A stretch of DNA of 64,000 nt from Marsupella aquatica (lineage: Eukaryota; Marchantiophyta), in the NCBI GenBank assembly GCA_973895155.1, contig OZ316892.1, forward strand, positions 18,476,001 to 18,540,000. Direction: 5' to 3'. Position 1 is the first letter of the stretch. The number at the start of each line of letters is the position of its first letter. Positions 24,701 through 36,100 of the stretch are shown one piece after another. Made by a program: the position numbers and the translations under genes. The notes beneath the pieces are model-generated. The model was not told the DNA's origin and searched no databases. It worked only from the letters and a program-made list of their open reading frames with translations.

Positions 24701-27700
24701 ATTGGCCTTAAATATGAGAATATGACCTAAATTTGGACCAGTGAACAAAGACAAGACGCAACCTCCTCAAACATAACTGAAATAGGGTGAACCAATCGTT
24801 TTGCAAAATATTACAAGCAACGAAAATAAATACGATGTAGGAAAGATTGTAAACTGCGCTAATATTTGACCACAACGAATTTGAACCTGAGCCAATTTGA
24901 TGTGCTGTTACTGAATCTTTCCAGACCCAACAGATCCAAGACAAAGATGTCAGTGTCGCAGCGAAGTAGTCTGGCAAAATGAACCACACAAAGCTAACCC
25001 CCGCAGCAATACCGAAGAATTGAATTCTACTTAAACCTTTAGAAGGTTCCTTTTCGTGCAACGCTCTGCAAACAATTTGTGGAAATACGAATGAAAACGT
25101 CATCATCCATCGCCAACTTTGTTTTCCCGAGACGAGGCACCTAATTTTGATGATATTACAACCCAGACACTTTTGGGGACTTCTCAACTCCTTAATACTG
25201 CCAGTTGGGAAAGCTCAATGAGACACTTCTAGAAAATAGGAGAAAGATTGATGTCATTCGACAAAGAGTAATGTAAGACTCTGGAGTACGTTTGAATACC
25301 GATGTAGAGATTGGTGTTCATGCGCTTATCAAAAGTGGCGTACAGATGCATTGTATGGAGAATTAAATACTTTCCAAGCAGGTGAGTGACTAATCGTACG
25401 AGTTGTGATACAACGCTCATTAGCATCTGGCAATGATGATCATGGTGAGGTAGCCCATTTTCCAGAAGCTTCTGCACCTTCCTTGCGACCTTTGACTGCT
25501 GTTCATTATGGTCCACTATAGGCATTGCAAAGGGAAACCATCAAAACATCTTGTGGACAAGTTCTGGACACCTTCCTGAAGATTTCTGGATCTTTAGCGT
25601 GAAATTCATTTTCGAGCCACTTTCCCATCTTTGAAGGCTATCAATTGAGGCAGTATTACATTTCATTCAGAGTATCTACTCACAATCTTCTAGCATGGTC
25701 GAGGTCATGTACATAAAGAGGGCAGTATCAAAATCCTATAATTACGATAAATTACCTGAACAACGCAACATCGACCATAGTCGAAGGCCACCACATTTGG
25801 GGAGGATCCTGTAAATATCGAATCCAGAGTCAGAATGTTCTGAGCTGTATACCTGGTGCCTGTTGTAATGTACTCAGAACTTAACGAGTGAGTAAAGATT
25901 TGCACTCCGTACTTTCTTGCCATGCCCCGCAAAAATGGTTTACGTGACGTTGACATATAGGATAAGCTCAACATATTTCCTCAGTTGACGAAAAGCTTAC
26001 CACTAGATATTTCCGTAGTAGACCTGCAATTCCGTAACCTACAGTCTGAGTGGTGGCCACCAACAGCATTGCAACTGAGAAGTGAAGTGGCTGACACAAG
26101 AAAGAAACCCTCCATAAGCGCAACCGTTGCTTGTCACCAAACATAAAGCACAGAAAGTAACTAGTTTAACTTATCTTTTCCAACGCGGAGCATTCACTAT
26201 CTTGTCCAACGCGGAGCGAATCAACTAAGTGTGTTGCAGAGATTTTTTATTGGGTCAACAGAAGAGTCTTGCTGACACCTCTCCTGCTATTTAACTAATA
26301 AAAACAAGGAGCAATTGCCATACAAAATAGCTATTTCAAAATTTGTTGTTGCCACTTATAAGTAACACCTACTTTATTAAAAAATGTTGGAATGTTCAGA
26401 AGAGTGATGAGCTGCATTGCTCCTGCTTCTCCTTTTCCAAAGGCGCTGCCACACCCAGCAAACACACTGATGAGCGCATGCTCCTGCGTCCAACAATGAT
26501 ACAACTGTCACTTCCAGTTGTGCCGAGGGAAAACTCTCTACGAAGCGATTTCGAAGTTTTAGTTGCTTCCCACTGCTTTCAAGTTCAAGTAACACACAAC
26601 TCTTGTCCGGAAGAAGGAAGAGTCAGATAGTTCCTATTTACAGATTAAATACTTTGTTGGAAATAAGATCGTTGAAAAGCTCACAAGCCTGTATCCAATC
26701 ATGATAATGAACAAGAAGCTTTCCTGCGTTGGTAATCTTCAGCATCTACCAAATTCGTAATTGCATAACTATTCATCATAAGGTGTAAGTGCTTACTTCC
26801 AATGTCTCCATCCTATCAAGGACACAATCCTATGCAACACTTTTCCACCCCTACTATCCAGCTTATTCAGCATGCACAATCAATCAAGACTGACCTCACA
26901 CATGTTCAGAATGCCAACTGGAATCCGAATGAATAATGTATTAAACCTAGGCAGGAATAGTTGATGAACTCCACTCTTGCAAATTTTAAAAATTACCTTC
27001 ATATTGAAAGGACCCGGGTTGAGCTCCACAGGACCAAGTTTCTTGTTGGGCAGCCAACTTGCCATCATTCGGCCAAGGTACAATGAGACTACCTGTCCTG
27101 CTAGTGCTGATATGACAATCGGAGATGATCGGAAGTAAAAAAATTGGTTTACAAAAGCCAAGAACACACAGATCACCACCCCAATGACCCATGTTCGCAC
27201 TGTAAGGATGGGTAAATGAGGATTATCTGTGATGGGCACCGTCAAATTGACCTCCTCAATAGGTGATTTATCATCCTGCAATGGCATCCACAAGTCAAAG
27301 GATTTGAGACATAGGAAGAAAGTTGGAAACATTTCTGAAATGAACATCAGTTGATATAAAGTATTCCATCTTCTATCCCCCAGCCGACTTGCAGATCTGT
27401 GGCCTCCAAAGTCAATTCCAATTCCTCTGGATATTGATTCCATTCAGTTCTCTCGTTTTATTCACTTATTGAGTTATAAGATAGCTTCATCAGTCTAACC
27501 CTCCGTGCAGTCTGTCACACATGATTGGAGATGCGGACTAAAAGATCACTCAATAACTCATTTATTTTCTGTGTTCCTCAATAACAATTCGCTAACGTGT
27601 GCTCTCTTGTAAATCACAGTGTTACATCGGCTGAATTTTAGTTGAAGCATAAGGGGTTTTGAATTATGCAACCTTTTCAAAATTGTCAGAAAAATATGTA

Positions 27701-28848
27701 ACAGGAAACTGCTTAGAGAATTCATTATTGGGCAGGGATCCAAGTTCTTCTCTAGTCTATAGCTATTGCTATTCCTCCAAACCTGATGAATTCGACTGCA
27801 GCTGATAGCCCTCGCTTAGAGCTCCCAGCAGAGTTAAGTCTGTGCCCATATCAATGAGCTGGTCATATCTTCCCTTTCATCCATCCATATATGTTGATTT
27901 TAATTGGATGGAAATCGACATCTTCAAAATTTGCAAGGTATACTTAATTTCTTCGTTGTGTACCACAAATATTGCAATGGAAATACATTTTGTGATGCCT
28001 TGATTAATCTTACTTATAAAGTGTCAATTACAAGCTAGAGTTGAGGCCTAGGTTTCTAGAGTGAAGCCTCTAGACCATAACTCCATGGCCCATCATGTGG
28101 ATGTGAAACTCATGGCTATGATGAAGGCTTTTTGTCATAATTTCTGTTTACATTCAAAAAAGGGGCTTTATGGCCCCACCATAACGTATGTGCACAGAAA
28201 GAGGGATGGTATGCTATGTACTATTATTAAAATGATGACATGCATGATGGTTTTTTTAATCATATCATTAACATTCAAAATGTGAATAAGTAATATACTT
28301 TGGTGAAACTTTTATTGTACTCTTGGTTATTCACTTTCAAAGAACGTGTACTCTAAGCTAGTGAGGGTATATTGTGCTTTTACGAATTTCGCCAGACCAG
28401 CTACGAAGGATCTTCCTAATTTTCGAAATTGACACAGGTAAGCTCTCAACTTAGGGTCCAGCCCAACCCTAACACAAATACCACATGGAATCTAGCGTAC
28501 CTCAATATCCGAAGACTCTATGAATTGTGTTTTCTCTAGACTTCCATTGTCCTGGGCAACAATTTCAGCAATAAGCTAGGTCAGAATTTGTAGCTGTGTG
28601 TGGAATACACAAGAAACTTTGAGCGCATTGTTCAATTAAAATGCAATCGTGAAGCTAAGTATTCAAAGTCTTGGTGAAAATTCAAACATTATGAAGGCCG
28701 GAATGTTAAGCTCGGTCAAAGCAGAGGAGGGACAGAGAGGAGAAAATGCAGTCCATACTCTGAAAACTTGGAGAGCTATATCAAAGTCGTCGCGTTCCAA
28801 ATCGTCATCCGTCGTGTCGCTTCCAAAAATGTCCTCATCTGATTCCAT
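21768..28848 (-). CDS. Oligopeptide transporter, OPT family
   Basis: Twelve exons join in frame: 28768-28848, 26997-27275, 26373-26483, 26001-26090, 25756-25808, 24887-25065, 24451-24689, 23988-24174, 23096-23322, 22711-22893, 22258-22527 and 21768-22109. They encode 746 residues, the usual OPT length. The first exon is a short acidic cytosolic tail. The second carries VPITDNP, the first membrane segments and the NPG motif (ELNPGPFN). Later segments hold MWWPS, ALHEKEP, QIGSG, LGFGAIALDW and, at about residue 533, the KIPPR box characteristic of the family. The last exon ends in a hydrophilic tail. OPT proteins move tri- to pentapeptides, glutathione conjugates or metal chelates with protons across plant membranes. 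The motifs fit the peptide-transporter clade rather than the YSL clade. Substrate and membrane cannot be told from sequence. Confidence 0.92.
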
Positions 28849-28973
28849 CTTGGACAAAACTTCGCTGATAATCAAAAGTCAACGGATTTTAGAGTCTCTT
28901 CTCTAACCCCAATGCCAAAGGCCCACCGGAGATTTATCGTCTCTGTCTTAAATTGAGTCCCTCACAGCCCCCG

Positions 28974-29192
28974 CTGTGCTCCTGAACATCTCTGCTGCAA
29001 TCGTCTGGCTAAACATTTCTCCAAATCATCTAGTGCTCATGCTCATCTGCATTTCCTGTAGAAACATTGGCCTCGCCTCCACTGTGCTCCTGACCATCTC
29101 TGCTGCAATCGTCTAGCTAAACATTTCTCCAAGTCATCTAGTGCTACTGCTGATCTGCATTTCCTGTAGAAACATTGGCCTCCCCTCCACTA
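28974..29192. repeat. Two-copy tandem repeat, 118-bp unit
   Basis: Units starting at 28974 and 29092 share CTGTGCTCCTGA, ATCTCTGCTGCAATCGTCT and GCATTTCCTGTAGAAACATT. Confidence 0.65.
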
Positions 29193-29616
29193 TCATCCAT
29201 TTCTGTCCCACGATTGCCTGCCACGTTTGGAGAGGTGATGAAACGACGATTCAAGTACTAAGCTACAGAAGGAGTGGAGAGCTAGAGGCAACAGTCAATG
29301 GACGAAGGAAGACATAAGTTTTGGGCGTCGCGTTGCAAGCAGATGTGTGGCACCAGAAACGGATGTGGGCTGCCAACGCTTGCAAATTGGGCACGGGATA
29401 GGACTGAAAGATAAGTTTGTACAAGAGCTCCGCACTCATGTCACGTCCAGAACAGAGAGCTCAATGTGGGAGCTGTGACTGTTGATGAGAGAGATCTACA
29501 GAACTGTGTCTTCTTCCAGCTGCGGACTGCAAAGACACTGATTCACACCGACCTTCTGTTTGTCTGTCAGCTGTACTAAAGAAACCCGCCCCGGAATGAT
29601 GATGATGCACACCCAT

Positions 29617-29875
29617 TCGGATCAACCTCAAAGGAAAAGCTCAGTTCCGAAGTGTTATATATTATATTGAAGTGTGCGTGACTTTGTCAAAAGGCTATGA
29701 AGTACCGTGTACCGTGTATAAGTGCACAGTATATAAGTGCATTCGTAGGTAGTTGCTCAATTCGGGTCAACCTTGAAGGAAAGTTCAGTCCCAAAGAACG
29801 CGTGACTTTGTCAAAGCTTATGAAGTACAGTCTCCCTTGTATAAGTGCACTACATATAAGTGCATTCCGTGGGTG
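29617..29875. repeat. Two-copy repeat, about 145-bp unit
   Basis: Both units share TCAACCT...GAAGGAAA, GCGTGACTTTGTCAAA and a pair of ATAAGTGCA words. The copies start near 29617 and 29762. Confidence 0.55.
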
Positions 29876-29879
29876 ACTG

Positions 29880-30290
29880 CAGGCTGGTCTTGTAGTCCCC
29901 TAATATTGCTAACTTCTCTTTTGTAGATGCACCTTTTAAAAGTGCAGGTACATCACTAATCCAAGGAAATTGAAAGACAAATACATAAGTGCATTTTATC
30001 CTCCGAGTGTACATGCATTTATCAGCAATTGCAATGCATAAGCTTGAAGCATATATTGATAAGTGCATTAGATAACTACATACAATAATTTCATACATTT
30101 ATCCACTTGAATTGTGCTCAGGTATGAGGAGTCCAATGTGTATGACCTGACAACAGGTATGAAGAAGTGCACCAGGAAGTGCATAAGAGATTTCACATGC
30201 ACTTATTGAAGAGTCCAGCATGCACATATGGAGAAGTGCATAAATGATATCCCATGCACTAATGACAGTGCATAACATGGTAAGAACAGG
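29880..30290. repeat. Dispersed repeat, copy A (AAGTGCAT-rich)
   Basis: The copy is related in direct orientation to 59560-59990. Shared words include TTGTAGTCCCC, AGGAGTCCA, CATATGGAGAA and AATGATAT, all in the same order. It is rich in the word AAGTGCAT. Class is unknown; it could be a solo LTR or a non-autonomous element. Confidence 0.55.
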
Positions 30291-30935
30291 CTTGGGTGGT
30301 CTTCCTAGTAGCCTCCACTTAGACATATACAATGTAGAGGGTCCAGAAAAGCCCCTTGAGAGAACTTGGCTGAGAGGTGCAGGTGGGAAACTCATTTATT
30401 GCAACCCCTTAGGTTTACTTTTAGATACCCTTAGTATAAAATGGTGTACACATATCTATGGCCATTTCGACTTGCTTTCTCATCCAAGATCTCACCTAAC
30501 AGTCAAGGCCCAACAAAGCATTTGAATTGAATATCCACAAGTGGGCACAGGGCTGCAACACAAATAGAGGCCCTGCTGCTTCGATTCAAAGTGAGGACTC
30601 TGAGTTACCCAGAGCCTCTTGTGATGGGAGTTGTGGTTTTAAGTGATCAAAGGACTTTGGTGAACAACAAGTTGGGATGGTATGTGCAAAAGTGACCTCC
30701 AATTGTCGTGACATATAGTATCGTAGCCATAGTGTATCGAAAACATACAAGTCACCGGCAAGGCATATGTGCAAGCTGCTAGCAACCAACATGCAAGGAA
30801 AAGTCTAATCACATTCACAAGTGCCAAGAAAAAGCAAATGAAGTGGTATGTATGTAGTGGAGGTGTAAACCTCTGTATCCCCCCCAGACCACAGCCAAAA
30901 GGAGGGCTGAAGAAAATTCAGGTAACACGTGGAGC

Positions 30936-31070
30936 ACAGAAAGGGCAAAACCATAACCCTTCTGGCACCTAGGTAAGTTCAGGCCGAAGGCAAAAAAGAT
31001 GGTACCCTCCATTGCAATTGTCACACAGCAGCATCTGGTCAGCATCATCAATTCGCAAACACACTTTGCA
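30936..31070 (-). other. PHD finger interrupted by an amber codon
   Basis: The C4HC3 ligands are all present: CKVC, CDNC, His-x2-Cys, and after the TAG at 30969-30971 the conserved VPEG.WFCPFC in the same frame. The next in-frame stop is at 30918-30920. PHD fingers read histone tails, commonly the methylation state of H3K4. Here the domain sits where chromoviruses place a chromodomain. Whether it is functional depends on readthrough or on an intact relative elsewhere. Confidence 0.8.
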
Positions 31071-33176
31071 AGGGTAGTCCACAGGTGGAATCCAAGTAGA
31101 AGTCACAATGGTGGGATCCAGGTTAGGCAGATGACAAGGGGCACAATTCTTGGCATTGTCAGCAATTGTGCGCCCATCTGCCCCTTGTAACTCTAGCACT
31201 CCAGACGGTCGAATAGCTTTAACCCTGAGAATAGTACGACTGGTAGAGGTGTCCAGGGTGTCGTTAGCTTGCCGCTGCAAGTACACGAAATCTCCCACAT
31301 CAAACTTCCTGACCTTGGGCTGAAAAGTGCCCCCTCGTGTGTGTGCATAACGCAGTGTGTCCCTGTGCTGTGCAATGGCCAAATTCTCCATGGCCATGGG
31401 CATAACCCTCCTGAATAGGGCAGCCCTCTCAGAGATCACATCAGACCAAGTCACAGCTGAATCCAAGTCCACCACCTGAAGCATGTGAGCAGCAATAGCA
31501 GAAGGTGGAACTGGGTGACGACCAAACAACAAGAAGTAGGGAGAAAAGTTAGACAATGACGCATGTCTGGACATCCTATATCCCATGGCAATGTAGGGTA
31601 AGGCCAGGTCCCAATCCTCCTTGTTTTTGGTTAGGCAGATCTTCCGGAGGCCCTTCTTGCATGTCTGAACCATGCGCTCTGCCAAGCCATCTGCCTGTGG
31701 GTGATCTCGTGATGTCCGGCGATGATCAATGAGGGCCTGATCAAGCAGCTCCTGGAACTCTCCTCTAAACTCTGAGCCCTGGTCAGTGAGACATTCTGCA
31801 CAAGCTCCAAAGCGGCTGAGAACTTGTTGTAGGAATGCCTGGCTGGTGCTACGGGAGGTCTTATCCGGCAATGCCACAAGTTCTATCCACTTGGAGAAAT
31901 GCTCTATCATGATCATGATGTAGAGATTACCCCGAGACGTGAGGGGTAATTCTCCAGCCAAATCACATGACCAGCGATAAAACATGCCCTGAATAGGGAG
32001 TGGATGAAGTGTGGGTTGTCGAGATGTGAAGGAAGTCCTCACCCTATCACACTGTTCACACCGGGCAATAACATCTCGAACCTGGCCATGCATGCCTCTC
32101 CAATGATAATGAGGGACCAAGAGGCTGTAAGTCCTCTTAACACCAAAATGACCAAGCTCAGAATGTACCTTACGGATAAGGCCAACCCTCTCATGAATAG
32201 GTGGAACCACCACTTCCCTGTCTGGCAAGCAACGCACGAGATGATCTCCCTTCCACAAGTAGCGCTTGGACCTTTGCTGAATTCGGTCTCTCTGGGCAGC
32301 AGTAACATGTGTGGGGTACTCCCCATGCTGTAGAAATCTCAGAGTGTCGCTGTCCTCCCATATGTCCACCACAGGTTGGTCAACAACATAGCATGGCAGC
32401 AAAGCAAGATAGGTCGATGCATGAAATGTAGGCAGGATGGAAGCCTGGTCAAAATCTTGCCGTGCATCTGAGGAATCATCAGAGGTAATCAAAGGGCTGC
32501 GGGACATAGTGTCAGCATTCTGATGTGTCACACCAGGCCTATGAATTACCTCAAAATCATACTCCTGGAGTATGAGCGCCCAACGAGCAAGCTTGCCAGT
32601 AAGCTTATCGTTGGTCATCAACCACTTCAAGGGCTGGTGGTCGGTGTAGAGAACAAACCTGGTCCCATAGAGGTAGGGCCTATAATGTATGACAGCCCAC
32701 ACAACAGCAAGGCATTCACCTTCATAAGAAGAATAATGACTCTCTGCCTGATTGTTGCTCCTGGATGCATAGGCAATGACGTACTCTTTACCTTCCTCAT
32801 CATGCTGGCCCAGAATGGCACCAATCCCAAGGGCACTCCAATCTGTGTGTAGCACAAAGACCTTGCTGAAATCAGGTCTTCTCAGCACCGGGTATTCTGA
32901 GAGCTTCTCCTTCAAAGTGGCAAATGCTGCCTCAGCATCTGTACTCCATGTCCAAGTCACATTCTTTTTCAACAAAGCATACAATGGGTGTGCAATGGTA
33001 CTGAAATCTTTGATGTAGATCCGATAGTAATTGCACAACCCAATAAAACTCCTCAAAGTGTGAACATCGGTAGGAGTGGGCATTTCCAAGATGGATACCA
33101 CCTTGGCCCAGTGAGCCATGGTTCCATTTGGAAGAATGCGGTGCCCAAGGTATACTACTGATCTGACAAAATTCAC
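30969..33176 (-). CDS. pol: Retrotransposon Pol, part 2: RNase H, integrase, start of PHD finger
   Basis: The frame continues the polyprotein after a one-base frame change near 33170; its first codon is not a natural start. RNase H is recognised from HTDWSALGIGAIL, YEGECLAVVWA and YTDHQPL. Integrase has the HHCC zinc site (HSELGH to CEQC) and a complete acidic triad: WSCDLAG, LTDQGSEF and the Glu of LAERMVQ. After the integrase C-terminal region comes a Cys-x2-Cys, Cys-x2-Cys, x4-His-x2-Cys series that is the first three-quarters of a PHD finger. The frame stops at TAG 30969-30971 inside that domain. Confidence 0.85.
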   Translation of the reverse strand: MNFVRSVVYLGHRILPNGTMAHWAKVVSILEMPTPTDVHTLRSFIGLCNYYRIYIKDFSTIAHPLYALLKKNVTWTWSTDAEAAFATLKEKLSEYPVLRRPDFSKVFVLHTDWSALGIGAILGQHDEEGKEYVIAYASRSNNQAESHYSSYEGECLAVVWAVIHYRPYLYGTRFVLYTDHQPLKWLMTNDKLTGKLARWALILQEYDFEVIHRPGVTHQNADTMSRSPLITSDDSSDARQDFDQASILPTFHASTYLALLPCYVVDQPVVDIWEDSDTLRFLQHGEYPTHVTAAQRDRIQQRSKRYLWKGDHLVRCLPDREVVVPPIHERVGLIRKVHSELGHFGVKRTYSLLVPHYHWRGMHGQVRDVIARCEQCDRVRTSFTSRQPTLHPLPIQGMFYRWSCDLAGELPLTSRGNLYIMIMIEHFSKWIELVALPDKTSRSTSQAFLQQVLSRFGACAECLTDQGSEFRGEFQELLDQALIDHRRTSRDHPQADGLAERMVQTCKKGLRKICLTKNKEDWDLALPYIAMGYRMSRHASLSNFSPYFLLFGRHPVPPSAIAAHMLQVVDLDSAVTWSDVISERAALFRRVMPMAMENLAIAQHRDTLRYAHTRGGTFQPKVRKFDVGDFVYLQRQANDTLDTSTSRTILRVKAIRPSGVLELQGADGRTIADNAKNCAPCHLPNLDPTIVTSTWIPPVDYPCKVCLRIDDADQMLLCDNCNGGYHLFCLRPELT

Positions 33177-36100
33177 ACTTCTTGGGGTGTATCTTTAGGT
33201 TCACCTTCTTAAGCCTCAAGAATAGCTCCTCAAGGTCAAGTAGATGCTGGTCAAATCCTTTGTTGTGGACCAACACATCATCAATGTAGCATTTCAGAAA
33301 CCCAGCACCTTGAAGAACCTGGTCCATGACTCTTTGAAAGAATATGGGCGCATTCTTCAAGCCAAATGGCATCACCAACCACTCCCATAGTTGGTTACTG
33401 CCATGGAAAGCTGTTTTCTTGCGGTCCTTTGCAAGCAGCAAAATCTGGTTAAAGCCTTGCCTTAGATCCACAAGAGTGAAGATGTCTGAGTCTCCAATGC
33501 TGTCAAATATCTCCTCTGGCCGTGGCATGGGGTACCTGTCCTGGGGTGTGACCAGGTTCAGTGGCCTGTAGTCCCCACACATGCGCTTCTCTGTCCACAA
33601 TCCACTGGAATCCTTCTTTGCTGGCATCACTGTAGCTGCTGCAAAATCTGATGTAGATGGCTGAATAAGACCAGCTTCATATAACTCTTGGCACCTCTCA
33701 TCCACCAACTGCCACTCATGTTTACTCAAATGGTGTCTCCGCCTGAAGATAGGTGTTTCATCAGCCAACTCAATGGAGAACTGCATAGTCTTGCACTTAC
33801 CCAAATCCTTCATAGAGAAAGCAAACACATTCTCATGCTTGAGGAGCAAATTCAGCAGTTGGTCCTTCTGTCTTTTACTCAGGTGGTTGCCCATGATGAA
33901 TGTGTAGTTGGCAACACTAGGAATAGGACCTGATGTACTCGTACTTGAAGAGCCAGAAGTGCTAGCCTCTCCACTGTCCAAGCTACTAGCATGCTGCTGA
34001 TAAGGTGACGAGGCCTCTCCAAGGCTTGTTGTACTTGCTGATCTGGGTTGGTCCACACCATGAAACTCAGAAATAATATCAGCCACATTACAAGGGACCT
34101 CCTCCCCCCCAACACTTGGACTGAAGCGGTGAGTGTTGAATAGAGGTAAGTGCACCTGGTCGGGATGCCATGTAGCAGCACCATGGAGTGGTAGAGCTGG
34201 AACTCCAGATGTTGGATGAATGTACATCTGAAAAAGGATGCAAGTGACCAGAAGCCAAGTGAGAGCATTAAGATCCATTACCCTGCCAAGTAAAGCATTC
34301 CTGGCCAGCCTGGTGATCTGGGTGTGACCTGTAGTACTGGATTGGAAGCCCATAGCCTGTTCTCTCTCCTCAGGACTAGGTTCATCCCATGTACCGGTAG
34401 AATGTCGGTAAACCAGGCCAGGACCATCACCCTGAAAAGCATGTGCACCTGGAAAGGACACAAATGTAGGCCAAGCAGCACGGGGCTGTCCAATGGTATT
34501 GGCTGGATACCAAGGTGCTGGCTCTTGCCGTGTAACTGGTTGGCAAGAACTGTCAGGATCCAAAATCTGGTCCACTGTGAGGTTAGTGTCCCTGGATGTG
34601 TGGTGAAGAGCTAACTCCAACAAGGAAGGTGGTGCAAGGTTAGTCCAAAAGTTACAAAGACGATGTGCATAAGAACCACAGTGCACTGCATCAATGAGAA
34701 GGGGTGGTCCCAAGTAGTGCTGGACCACACTGAAATCCTCTTTGACTTGTGGTCGCTGGTCAAACTGAGATGGAGTATTCTCAATGATATAACCAACAGC
34801 AGGATAAAGGGATTGAGCCCAGGTGAGAATCTGAACCAATGCTGTGAAAAGGCCAGAACGAGAATCATGCAGTCCAGCACCGTGACCAGCAGCTGAAAAC
34901 CCTTGGCATTCCCAACCAGCTATGATCAAATCAAGGGAGCCAAGAAGGGTTAAGTGCCGGTGCTGGACAAGCTGGATATCTGAAGGAAAGAAAGAAAATG
35001 CAGACTTCCATGCACTGTGTGGAAACTGCTGAGGAAATCGCTCTGAAAATTCCAGCAGACGGGATTCAGCCACTTGCCTTGCACCTGGATCAATATCCAC
35101 ATAGATGTACTGCTTCACCACCATGCCAGACTGTAGGAGAGCTTCCAGGCCTGTAGAAATGCCACCAAAAAGCTCAAGCAATGTAAGGCCATCCAGAGCA
35201 GGAGTCCATGTAACTGGTGCGCTCAAGATTGGGGCTATTGGCTGTCCATTGTGCTGCCCAAGGTCTTCAAACTTGCACAATGCAGCCACCAAAGGTCCAT
35301 GGGCTGCTTGGAGCCGTTGTACCACCTCTGGTTGATGATCCACATTGCTGGAAAGTGTTGCTATACGTGCAGCAGCATGTGCAACAGCCACCTCATCGTC
35401 ATCCTCCTCAATCCAATCTTGCAATGGGTGATTGACATAGGTAGCTGTGTGCACTGCTTTCAACACACAGTGGTGAGCCATAGGTGTATGGGCACCATGC
35501 AAATCAAGTGGAATGTAGCCCAAGTGTGAGCCATCAGTATGCCAATCAACTCTGTAGTATGCATGCTCATGCCAGTTGTCAATGGTAAAACCTGGTGGGA
35601 ACAAAGCCTCCTGGCCAATGAGCACATCATACGTAGTGGCATTGGTAACCAGACATCTGACTGGGAAATGCAGTTCCTGATTTGTACCTCCATTAAAAGT
35701 GAGAGTGAGTAAAGTAGAACTCTCACCCAACACATCCTCCACAGTGCCACTAGCAGTCCGAATGTGCCACTTGGATTGCTGTAAATGATCAGTCAACAGT
35801 CCCATCTTCTTGGCAAACTGAATGCCCAATATCACTGGTTGAGCACCTGTGTCTAGCATGACCACCTGAGGAGTGTGACCCTCCAACTTGACCACTGAAT
35901 TCCTGTTGTCAACAATGGCAATGGTGGTGGAAACTGAAGTCCTGTCACTAGGCACCACTCTCGGCAAATGATGAGATACCTTGTGAAGGGAGTTAGTGTC
36001 CACGGTCTTTCCACTCAACAACATAGCCAGGAAAGATGGAGCAGCATGACCAGAATCAAGTGTAGCTCTGGTCACACAATCAGCAGCAATCGATACTGGG

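Larger units (their letters stand above)
28849..30900. other. Spacer between OPT 5' end and the retrotransposon
   Basis: No gene is recognised. The first part is the OPT promoter region. It contains a 118-base tandem duplication (28974-29192), a 145-base duplication (29617-29875) and a dispersed repeat (29880-30290) whose relative is at 59560-59990. The remaining 30290-30900 may be the 3' untranslated end of the retrotransposon. Confidence 0.5.
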
